The translations under genes were made by a program, and so were the position numbers. Below, one piece after another: positions 1 to 5,200 of a stretch of 5,988 nucleotides of DNA. The notes under the pieces are model-generated. The model was not told where the DNA came from and made no database searches. It saw only the letters and a program-made list of their open reading frames with translations. Location of the stretch: contig CAADVE010000217.1 in assembly GCA_900752425.1 (NCBI GenBank), forward strand, positions 1 to 5,988. Reading direction: 5' to 3'. The DNA is from an uncultured Collinsella sp. (GTDB taxonomy: Bacteria > Actinomycetota > Coriobacteriia > Coriobacteriales > Coriobacteriaceae). The first letter of the stretch is position 1. Each line of letters starts with the position of its first letter.

Positions 1-299
1 CCACAGTCGCGCCTGCCGCACCGGAGCCCGCCGCGCAGACACCTGCCGCCGCACCGGAGCCCAAGGGCACCGAGGTGACCGCTCCCATGGTCGGCGTTTT
101 CTATGCTGCCCCGGCGCCGGGCGACGAGCCGTTTGTGCACGTGGGCTCCAAGGTCAAGGCCGGCGAGACCCTCTGCATCATCGAGGCCATGAAGGTTCTC
201 AACGAGGTGACGGCCGAGACAGACGGCGAGGTGCTCGAGATCTGCGTGGCCGACGGCGACCTCGTGGAGTTTGGCAGCTGCCTCATGAGGATCGGATAG
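1..299 (+). CDS. accB: Biotin carboxyl carrier protein of acetyl-CoA carboxylase (5' end missing)
   Basis: This is the 3' part of the BCCP gene; codons run from position 3 and the TAG stop is at 297-299. BCCP carries biotin between biotin carboxylase and carboxyltransferase in the cytoplasmic acetyl-CoA carboxylase complex. The first ~22 visible residues are an Ala/Pro/Glu-rich flexible linker with two AAPEP units. The biotinyl domain follows, beginning near TAPMVGVFY. It contains the 'thumb' segment (PAPGDEPFVHVG) that separates AccB proteins from other biotinyl/lipoyl domains. The biotin motif reads EAMKV, with the acceptor Lys at 192-194. That Lys has 34 residues after it, the same as I recall for E. 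coli AccB. The usual second Met of AMKM is Val here, a tolerated variant. An internal GTG at 75 lies inside the protein and is not the start; the true start is upstream of the window. It lies 9 bp before fabZ, in the same transcription unit. Confidence 0.96.
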   Translation, partial: TVAPAAPEPAAQTPAAAPEPKGTEVTAPMVGVFYAAPAPGDEPFVHVGSKVKAGETLCIIEAMKVLNEVTAETDGEVLEICVADGDLVEFGSCLMRIG

Positions 300-304
300 G
301 TGAT
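298..304 (+). promoter_or_regulatory. Ribosome binding site for fabZ
   Basis: AGGTGAT overlaps the accB stop codon and matches the 3' half of the extended Shine-Dalgarno sequence. It sits 4 nt before the ATG at 309. This favours that ATG over the in-frame GTG at 300, which lies inside the site. Confidence 0.65.
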
Positions 305-308
305 ATCC

Positions 309-731
309 ATGAACAAAGAAGAGCTTAAAGAACTGTTACCGCATCGCGAGCCGATGCTTTTGCTTGACGAAGCCGAGCTGGTGGGCGACGAGGCCCACGG
401 CAAGATCACGATTACGGGCGACGAGTACTTTTTGCAGGGGCATTTTCCGGGAAACCCGGTCGTCCCCGGCGTGATCCAGTGCGAGATGCTCGCCCAGAAC
501 TGCTGCGTGCTGCTGATGGGCGATGAGGAGGCGCGCGGCGCGACGCCGTTCTACACGAGTCTGGACAAGGTGCGCTTTAAGCGTCCGGTGCGACCGGGCG
601 ACACGGTGGATCTGGTGTGCTCCATCACGCGTGCGCGCGGGCCGTTCCGCTTTGCGACGGGTACTGCGAGCGTCAACGGTGAGGTTTGCTGCCGCGCCGA
701 TATGTCCTTTGCACTCATGCACGAAAGTTAA
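309..731 (+). CDS. fabZ: 3-hydroxyacyl-[acyl-carrier-protein] dehydratase FabZ
   Basis: FabZ removes water from 3-hydroxyacyl-ACP to give trans-2-enoyl-ACP in the FAS II elongation cycle in the cytoplasm. The 140-residue product has hot-dog-fold family features. The N-terminal PHREPMLLLD (11-20) matches the family's PHR-P-LL-D motif. The active-site loop GHFPGNPVVPG (44-54) carries catalytic His45. Catalytic Glu59 lies in the following helix (VIQCEMLAQ). The segment VRFKRPVRPGD (about residues 90-100) is also typical. The length is slightly below E. coli FabZ (about 151). The ATG at 309 is chosen over GTG at 300 because of the Shine-Dalgarno position. The gene sits between accB and accC, as in streptococcal and lactococcal fab loci, so malonyl-CoA supply and chain elongation are co-expressed. 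A FabA/FabN-type dehydratase-isomerase cannot be excluded from motifs alone, but the placement and HFPG...PG motif fit FabZ. Confidence 0.94.
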   Translation: MNKEELKELLPHREPMLLLDEAELVGDEAHGKITITGDEYFLQGHFPGNPVVPGVIQCEMLAQNCCVLLMGDEEARGATPFYTSLDKVRFKRPVRPGDTVDLVCSITRARGPFRFATGTASVNGEVCCRADMSFALMHES

Positions 732-737
732 GGAAGG
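730..737 (+). promoter_or_regulatory. Ribosome binding site for accC
   Basis: AAGGAAGG overlaps the fabZ TAA stop and lies 4 nt before the ATG at 742. It fixes the accC start. The open reading frame continues upstream inside fabZ, but that extension has no FabZ-independent support. Confidence 0.75.
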
Positions 738-741
738 CTTC

Positions 742-2085
742 ATGTTCGACAAAGTGCTCATTGCCAACCGTGGCGAAGTCGCGGTCCGTGTTATCCGCGC
801 GTGCCGCGATATGGGCATCAAGACCGTCGCCGTTTATTCCACGGCCGATGCGGACGCGCTGCACGTGCAGCTTGCCGACGAGGCGTATTGCATCGGCGGC
901 CCGCGTCTTGCCGAGAGCTACCTCAACGACGATGCCGTGCTCACCTGTGCCGTGAAGTCGGGGGCAAAGGCGATCCATCCTGGCTACGGTTTCTTTTCCG
1001 AGAAGGCGAGCTTCGTGCGCGACTGCGACAAGTATGGCCTGGCGTTTGTCGGTCCTTCGGCCGAGGTGATCGACAGCATGGGCGACAAGGACGCCGCGCG
1101 TCGAACGGCCGCCGCGGCGGACGTGCCCATCGTGCCGGGCTGCGATTTGCTCAAAAGCCCCGAGGAGGCGACGGCCGAGGCCGAGCGCATTGGCTGCCCT
1201 GTGCTCATCAAGGCGCGTGCAGGTGGCGGCGGTCGCGGTATTCGCAAGGTCGAGCGCGTGGAAGATGCGGCAAAGGCGTTCATCGAGGCGCGTGCCGAGG
1301 GCGAGGCCGTTTTTGGCGACGGCGAGTGCTACATGGAGAAGTTCGTCGCGCCGGCGCACCACGTCGAGGTGCAGATTATGGCCGATAAGCAGGGCCATGT
1401 GTTTTCGCTCGGCGAGCGCGAGTGCTCGGTGCAGCGCCGCAACCAAAAGCTGATCGAGGAGAGCCCCGCGCCGTGCCTCGACGGACACGACGACATTCGT
1501 GCTCGCATGCACAAGGCAGCGCGTGACCTGGCTCGTGCCGTCGGCTACGAAGGAGCCGGTACCATCGAGTTCCTGTATTCGGATGACGGCAATTTCTACT
1601 TTATGGAAATGAACACGCGCTTGCAGGTGGAGCATCCGGTTACGGAGTTTGTGACCGATACCGACTTGGTCAAGTGGCAGCTGCGTGTGGCAGCCGGCCA
1701 GTCCCTGCCCTTTGAGCAGGAGGACATGCCGATCCGCAATCACGCCATGGAGTGCCGCATCAATGCCGAAACGCCGGACTTTCTGCCGTCATGCGGAACG
1801 GTCACCGCGTTGCGTGTGCCGGGTGGCCCGCGCGTGCGCTGGGATTCCGCCATGTTTACCGGTGCGAAAGTTCCGCCGTACTACGACTCCATGCTCGGCA
1901 AGCTCATCGTGTGTGCGCCCACGCGTGACGGCGCCATTCGCAAGATGCGCTCGGCCCTGGGCGAGCTCGTGATTGAAGGCGTGAGCGAAAACAGCGAGCT
2001 TCAGCTCGACGTGCTGGCAAACGAAGAGTTCTTGTCGGGCATGTACCACACCGATCTGATGGGGCATCTCTATGCTGATGAATAG
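742..2085 (+). CDS. accC: Biotin carboxylase subunit of acetyl-CoA carboxylase
   Basis: AccC uses ATP and bicarbonate to carboxylate the biotin on AccB, the first half-reaction of malonyl-CoA synthesis. The 447-residue product is close to the E. coli length (449). It opens with the biotin-carboxylase N-terminal domain (KVLIANRGEVAVRVIRA). The ATP-grasp domain follows, with GDK (Lys116), IKARAGGGGRGIRKV (Lys157 and the glycine-rich loop, 156-170) and HHVEVQI (His207). Metal and bicarbonate residues appear in TIEF (Glu276) and MEMNTRLQVEHPVTEF (Glu289, Asn291, Arg293, Gln295, Glu297). The C-terminal domain has ECRINAE (catalytic Arg339) and PPYYDSMLGKLI. All active-site residues I know from E. 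coli AccC have a counterpart. The start at 742 has a strong ribosome binding site and matches the family's N-terminus. The end overlaps accDA, which suggests translational coupling and equal production of subunits. Confidence 0.97.
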   Translation: MFDKVLIANRGEVAVRVIRACRDMGIKTVAVYSTADADALHVQLADEAYCIGGPRLAESYLNDDAVLTCAVKSGAKAIHPGYGFFSEKASFVRDCDKYGLAFVGPSAEVIDSMGDKDAARRTAAAADVPIVPGCDLLKSPEEATAEAERIGCPVLIKARAGGGGRGIRKVERVEDAAKAFIEARAEGEAVFGDGECYMEKFVAPAHHVEVQIMADKQGHVFSLGERECSVQRRNQKLIEESPAPCLDGHDDIRARMHKAARDLARAVGYEGAGTIEFLYSDDGNFYFMEMNTRLQVEHPVTEFVTDTDLVKWQLRVAAGQSLPFEQEDMPIRNHAMECRINAETPDFLPSCGTVTALRVPGGPRVRWDSAMFTGAKVPPYYDSMLGKLIVCAPTRDGAIRKMRSALGELVIEGVSENSELQLDVLANEEFLSGMYHTDLMGHLYADE

Positions 2086-3796
2086 AAAAGCGAAGACGGT
2101 CAACGTCCTCGAGGGACCGATGACCGAGTCGTGTGCCGAGTTTCCCGCGCGCCACGTGTTTATCATGTGCCCGGAGTGCCGCCGCGTGATCGATGAGGCA
2201 CGCCTGCACGACAACCTCGAGGTCTGCCCTCGTTGCGGCAAACACTTTCGCGTGAGCGGTCGCGCGCGCATGTGTATGACGGTCGACGAGGGCACGTTTG
2301 AGGAATGGGATGCCAATCTGGCGTCGGAGGATTTCCTCTCGTTTCCCGGCTATGCCGACAAGCTCAAGAGCGCGAGCGTGCGTTCGGGCGAGCGCGATGC
2401 CGTTGTGTGCGGCAGGGGCAAAATCTGCGGTTGCGATGCGGCGCTCTTCTTTATGGACGCCAACTTTATGATGGGCTCGATGGGTTCCGTGGTGGGCGAG
2501 AAGATCTGTCGCACATTTGAGCATGCGATCGAGTTGGGATTGCCGGTTGTCGGCTTTACCGTTTCGGGCGGCGCGCGCATGCAAGAGGGCGTGACGTCGC
2601 TTATGCAGATGGCCAAGATTTCTGCGGCGGTTAGGCGCCACAGCGAGGCGGGTGGTCTGTATATCACGGTGCTCACCGACCCCACGACCGGAGGCGTAAC
2701 CGCGAGCTTTGCCATGGAGGGCGATATTATCCTGGCCGAGCCCGATGCCCTGACGGCATTTGCCGGCCCGCGCGTGATCGAGCAGAACATGCACAAGCGC
2801 CTGCCCAAGGGATTCCAGCGCTCCGAGTTTTTGCTGGAGCACGGCTTTTGCGATGCCGTTGTTCCGCGCGGCGAGATTGCGCTCACGGTAGGCGAGCTGC
2901 TGGCGCTGCACGAAGGGCACGCGCCCGGCTTGGGGGCACCGCATGAGATCGTGCATACGGGTCGCCGCGGCAAAAAGCTGGGGCACTTGTTCAAGCGCGC
3001 GGCGGCGCCAAAAACCGCGCTCGAGATTGTCAAGCAGACCCGCTCGGCAGATCGCGCCACGGCGGGCGAGGTGATCTCGCTGGGCCTGGATGGATTTGTG
3101 GAGCTGCACGGCGACCGTTACTTTGGCGACGACGCCGCTGTGGTGGCTGGCATTGGCTGGAAGGACGGGCGCCCCGTAACGGTCATCGCCATCGAGCGCG
3201 GCACCACGACCAAAGAGCGTATGCGCCGCAACTTTGGCATGGCGCATCCCGAGGGCTACCGTAAAGCGCGTCGCCTGATGCGCCAAGCCGAAAAGTTTGG
3301 TCGGCCGGTTCTGTGCCTGGTCGATACTTCGGGCGCGTTTTGCGGCATCGGTGCCGAGGAACGCGGTCAGGGCGAGGCTATCGCCCAGAATCTCATGGAG
3401 ATGAGCGGCCTTAAGACGCCGATTGTCTCGGTGGTAACAGGCGAGGGCGGCTCTGGTGGCGCGCTGGCGCTGTCCGTGGCCGACCGCATCCTGATGCTCT
3501 CGAGCTCGGCCTATTCGGTCGTGAGCCCCGAGGCCTGTGCGTCGATCCTGTGGAAGGATACCGAGCGCGCGAATGAGGCCGCCGAGGCGCTTAAGCTCAC
3601 GGCTCCCGATCTGTTGGCGCTCGGTATCATCGACGGCATTGTTGACGATAGGGGTCTGTCGCATGAGGAGATCGCCGGCGCCGTCATGTCCTCGGCATTT
3701 GATGCCTTCGATACGCTTGGGCGGCTCGACGACGCGACCCTCACAAACCTCCGCTACGAAAAGTACCGCGCAATCGGTCAGTATCGCACGATGTGA
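2072..3796 (+). CDS. accDA: Fused acetyl-CoA carboxylase carboxyltransferase, beta (AccD) plus alpha (AccA)
   Basis: This protein transfers the carboxyl group from carboxybiotin to acetyl-CoA, giving malonyl-CoA. One 574-residue frame contains both halves. AccD comes first: a Cys4 zinc ribbon (Cys33, Cys36, Cys52, Cys55) and a crotonase-fold core with SGGARMQEG (165-173), TDPTTGGVTASFAM and FAGPRVIEQ (230-238), ending near 280. A basic Gly/Pro-containing linker spans about 282-311. AccA follows with FVELHGDRYFGDD, RRNFGMAHPEGYRKA, GAEERGQGEAIAQNL (about 427-441), the oxyanion loop GEGGSGGAL (457-465) and SPEACASILWKD. No stop or plausible start separates the halves, so AccA cannot be made alone from its own initiation site. 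The start is uncertain. ATG 2072 and ATG 2078 overlap accC, while ATG 2120 has a GAGGG site 4 nt upstream and would still keep the zinc ribbon. The widespread DTPGAYPG motif reads DTSGAFCG. Both halves resemble streptococcal AccD and AccA from memory, including the C-terminal tail LRYEKYRAIGQY. Confidence 0.95.
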   Translation: MLMNRKAKTVNVLEGPMTESCAEFPARHVFIMCPECRRVIDEARLHDNLEVCPRCGKHFRVSGRARMCMTVDEGTFEEWDANLASEDFLSFPGYADKLKSASVRSGERDAVVCGRGKICGCDAALFFMDANFMMGSMGSVVGEKICRTFEHAIELGLPVVGFTVSGGARMQEGVTSLMQMAKISAAVRRHSEAGGLYITVLTDPTTGGVTASFAMEGDIILAEPDALTAFAGPRVIEQNMHKRLPKGFQRSEFLLEHGFCDAVVPRGEIALTVGELLALHEGHAPGLGAPHEIVHTGRRGKKLGHLFKRAAAPKTALEIVKQTRSADRATAGEVISLGLDGFVELHGDRYFGDDAAVVAGIGWKDGRPVTVIAIERGTTTKERMRRNFGMAHPEGYRKARRLMRQAEKFGRPVLCLVDTSGAFCGIGAEERGQGEAIAQNLMEMSGLKTPIVSVVTGEGGSGGALALSVADRILMLSSSAYSVVSPEACASILWKDTERANEAAEALKLTAPDLLALGIIDGIVDDRGLSHEEIAGAVMSSAFDAFDTLGRLDDATLTNLRYEKYRAIGQYRTM

Positions 3797-3820
3797 CAAA
3801 GGGACAGTCCGCATGTCACA
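3792..3820 (+). repeat. 29-bp imperfect palindrome, copy A
   Basis: Two 14-nt arms are centred on A3806. The outer TGTGACA (3792-3798) pairs perfectly with TGTCACA (3814-3820), and the inner GGAC (3802-3805) with GTCC (3807-3810). Only three central pairs per arm mismatch. The left part, TGTGACAAAGGGACAGTCC, matches 15 of 19 bases with 5057-5075 downstream of the next gene, so this is a repeated element. It overlaps the accDA stop (TGA 3794-3796), and its mismatched segment holds the first possible start of the next gene (ATG 3813). A one-base loop makes a simple RNA hairpin strained. A protein-binding site or a dispersed REP-like repeat is as likely as a terminator, and there is no U-tract. 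Confidence 0.7.
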
Positions 3821-5051
3821 TTGGGAAAGGGTTCCTGTGTCACAAGTTTCTAACACCTCGTTTACAACGACGGTCTCATCAAACGCTATGGCTGTGGTGG
3901 ATTATCTGTCCAAAAGCATGATGTCGGCGCTGCCGTTTATTGTCTGCGCGGCGTTGTTCCGCACCGTCGCCGTCATTATGGGCGAAGGCATGCTGGGCCT
4001 GTGGTCTGCCGATTCCGATATCTATCGCCTGTTCTACAGTTGGCTCTATAACGCCGGTTACTACTTTTTGCCCATTTATCTTGGTTGGGCGGCCGCCCGC
4101 CAGCTCGGTTGCTCGGAGCAGCTGGGCATGATGCTGGGCGGCGTATTGATTGCGCCCGATCTGCTTAAGCTCGTCGATGCCGCATCGACGACGGGGGCAT
4201 CGATGACTTCCGTGTATGGCCTGCTTCCCGCGCCGGTCAACGATTACACGACGACTGTTATTCCGATTCTCATCTCGGTACCCGTGCTTTGGCAAGTGGA
4301 GTGTTTCTTTCAGCGCGTTATCCCTAAGGCCGTGGCGTTTTCGTTTGTTCCGTTTGCGACCATGCTTGTTATGGTTCCGGTTTCGCTGTGTATTACGGCG
4401 CCGGCGGGCAGCTATTTGGGCAAGCTGTTGGGCCAGCTTATGTTTATGCTTGGCAATTCCGGTGGCATCGTGTCGCTGTTCACGCTCATGGGGCTTGCCG
4501 CGGGCTGGGAGTTCCTTAAGATCGCGGGCGTCAGCAACGTTGTCCTATCGCTCGCCTATGCGCAGTTTATGAGTGTGGGAACGGATTCGTGCATCCTGAT
4601 CGCCGCGACGATGGCAACGTTTGCCGTTTGGGGCATGCCCTTTGGCGCATCGCTCCGCGTTGCGGATAAGGACGAGAAGACGCTCATGCTGGGCTATTCA
4701 ATCTCGGGTGTTCTTGGCGGCGTAAGCGAGCCGGCGCTGTACGGTTGCGGCTTTAAATATGGCAGGTGCCTGACGTGCATGGCCATTGGCGGCGCCGTCG
4801 GAGGCCTTGTTGCGGCCGTGGGCCACGTTACGGCCTATACCATCGGCATGACGAATGTCCTCATGGTCATTGGCTTTGCCACGGGCGGCATCCCGAACCT
4901 GCTGTGGTGCTGCGCTGCCGGCGGTACGGCATTTGCGGTGTCTGCGGCGCTGAGCTACTGCTTTGGCGTGGTGCCGGCGAAGGGACAGGCGACGGGGGAC
5001 GGAGGCGATTCGCCCGAAACAGTGGCGAGCGCTGCTGAAGTAAGCGCATAA
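3813..5051 (+). CDS. Orphan PTS EIIC-like membrane permease (beta-glucoside/sucrose type), altered His motif
   Basis: A hydrophobic 412-residue protein resembling the EIIC domain of Bgl/Scr-type sugar PTS permeases. Features in order are a membrane entry at about 36-56, FYSWLYNAGYYFLPIYLGWAAARQLG (76-99; family: 'FFFP..LG..A...G'), VNDYTTTVIPILI (142-154; family: 'NYSSSVIPII') and GGVSEPALYG (302-311; family: 'GITEPAIYG'), with Glu306 at the conserved Glu. Further helices run to about 385, followed by a short soluble tail of about 25 residues. No EIIB (phospho-Cys) or EIIA (phospho-His) domain is present or encoded nearby. The family's GLHWG motif aligns without gaps to GVSNV (239-243), so His-Trp is Ser-Asn. 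Sugar specificity cannot be told, and it may not be a phosphotransferring permease at all. The start is uncertain. ATG 3813 lies within a repeat with a weak AGGGA site; GTG 3837 has AAAGGG 5 nt upstream; ATG 3888 has no evident site. It is probably cytoplasmic-membrane and possibly read through from accDA 16 bp upstream. Confidence 0.85.
   Translation: MSHWERVPVSQVSNTSFTTTVSSNAMAVVDYLSKSMMSALPFIVCAALFRTVAVIMGEGMLGLWSADSDIYRLFYSWLYNAGYYFLPIYLGWAAARQLGCSEQLGMMLGGVLIAPDLLKLVDAASTTGASMTSVYGLLPAPVNDYTTTVIPILISVPVLWQVECFFQRVIPKAVAFSFVPFATMLVMVPVSLCITAPAGSYLGKLLGQLMFMLGNSGGIVSLFTLMGLAAGWEFLKIAGVSNVVLSLAYAQFMSVGTDSCILIAATMATFAVWGMPFGASLRVADKDEKTLMLGYSISGVLGGVSEPALYGCGFKYGRCLTCMAIGGAVGGLVAAVGHVTAYTIGMTNVLMVIGFATGGIPNLLWCCAAGGTAFAVSAALSYCFGVVPAKGQATGDGGDSPETVASAAEVSA
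3823..3844 (+). repeat. Additional partial arm of the palindrome family
   Basis: Immediately after copy A, TTCCTGTGTCACA (3832-3844) repeats the right arm of the same family. TGTCACA at 3838-3844 duplicates 3814-3820 exactly, 24 bp later. The stretch GGGAAAGGG (3823-3831) before it could also serve as a ribosome binding site for the GTG at 3837. I read this as a degraded or nested second copy. The match is short, so certainty is moderate. Confidence 0.45.
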
Positions 5052-5056
5052 ACCTG

Positions 5057-5085
5057 TGCGACAAAAGGACGATCCCTTTGTCGTG
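5057..5085 (+). repeat. 29-bp imperfect palindrome, copy B
   Basis: This is a second copy of the element at 3792-3820, starting 6 bp after the permease stop. The stem 5059-5069 pairs with 5073-5083 with a single A-C mismatch (5066/5076), around the loop CGA, and wobble pairs extend it outward. Its right arm TCCCTTTGTC is the complement expected from the left arm, so copy B is the better-preserved palindrome. There is no U-run, so it is not a classical intrinsic terminator, although it could pause polymerase or block 3' exonucleases. Confidence 0.7.
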
Positions 5086-5089
5086 TTCC

Positions 5090-5123
5090 AAGGCCGTGGC
5101 TCGTGTGGGCTGCGGCCTTTTGT
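5090..5123 (+). terminator. Rho-independent terminator after the permease gene
   Basis: AAGGCCG (5090-5096) pairs perfectly with CGGCCTT (5113-5119), enclosing a 16-nt loop. The run TTTTGT (5118-5123) follows. The GC-rich stem plus U-tract is a standard intrinsic terminator. It lies 38 bp after the permease stop and ends the plus-strand unit that includes accB-fabZ-accC-accDA if there is read-through. Confidence 0.75.
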
Positions 5124-5126
5124 ATC

Positions 5127-5153
5127 TTGAGGACAAAGTGGCTACACTACAAT
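5127..5153 (+). promoter_or_regulatory. Candidate promoter for the cation efflux gene
   Basis: TACAAT (5148-5153) is a good -10 hexamer. TTGAGG (5127-5132) lies 15 bp upstream, a short spacer. An alternative pair is TTGTAT (5120-5125) with TACACT (5143-5148) at 17 bp, which would overlap the terminator U-tract. Either gives a leader of about 40-50 nt, too short for a large riboswitch such as yybP-ykoY. The placement between a terminator and a new gene supports a promoter here, but the hexamers themselves are weak evidence. Confidence 0.35.
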
Positions 5154-5186
5154 CCGTTTGAGCAATAGATATATAGGTAGTACCGT

Positions 5187-5200
5187 GGGGGCGGATGTAG
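5187..5200 (+). promoter_or_regulatory. Weak ribosome binding site with start-stop codon pair before the efflux gene
   Basis: A run of five G (5187-5191) is the only Shine-Dalgarno-like stretch, 9 nt before the ATG at 5201. Between them lies ATG-TAG (5195-5200), a start codon followed at once by a stop, in the same frame as and abutting the gene's ATG. The TAG also proves that the gene cannot start further upstream. Confidence 0.4.

Noticed and set aside
523..741. N-terminal extension of accC into fabZ
   Set aside because: The extension translates to Arg/Ala-rich nonsense, while ATG 742 has a strong AAGGAAGG site and gives the family-standard N-terminus MFDKVLIANRGEV.
715..1743. A 342-codon minus-strand open frame across accC
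   Set aside because: It is a shadow of accC caused by high GC at third positions; no domain is visible and accC motifs cover the whole stretch.
3792..3844. CRP/FNR-type operator (TGTGA...TCACA)
   Set aside because: The half-sites are spaced about 19 bp apart rather than the 6 bp of a CRP site, and the sequence matches a repeat family also found after the permease gene.
1904..3856. A 650-codon open frame on the minus strand across accDA
   Set aside because: It is antisense to a clear carboxyltransferase gene and has no recognisable motif. It is rich in Arg, His and Ala, as expected for the complement of GC-rich coding sequence.
3792..5085. Insertion sequence or transposon with the palindromes as terminal inverted repeats
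   Set aside because: No transposase, integrase or target-site duplication is visible, and each repeat is itself palindromic rather than one arm of a pair. A cassette origin is left as a finding only.
5052..5200. Metal riboswitch or other structured leader before the CDF gene
   Set aside because: After the terminator and likely -10 hexamer, fewer than 50 nt remain before the start codon; no conserved riboswitch core is visible.
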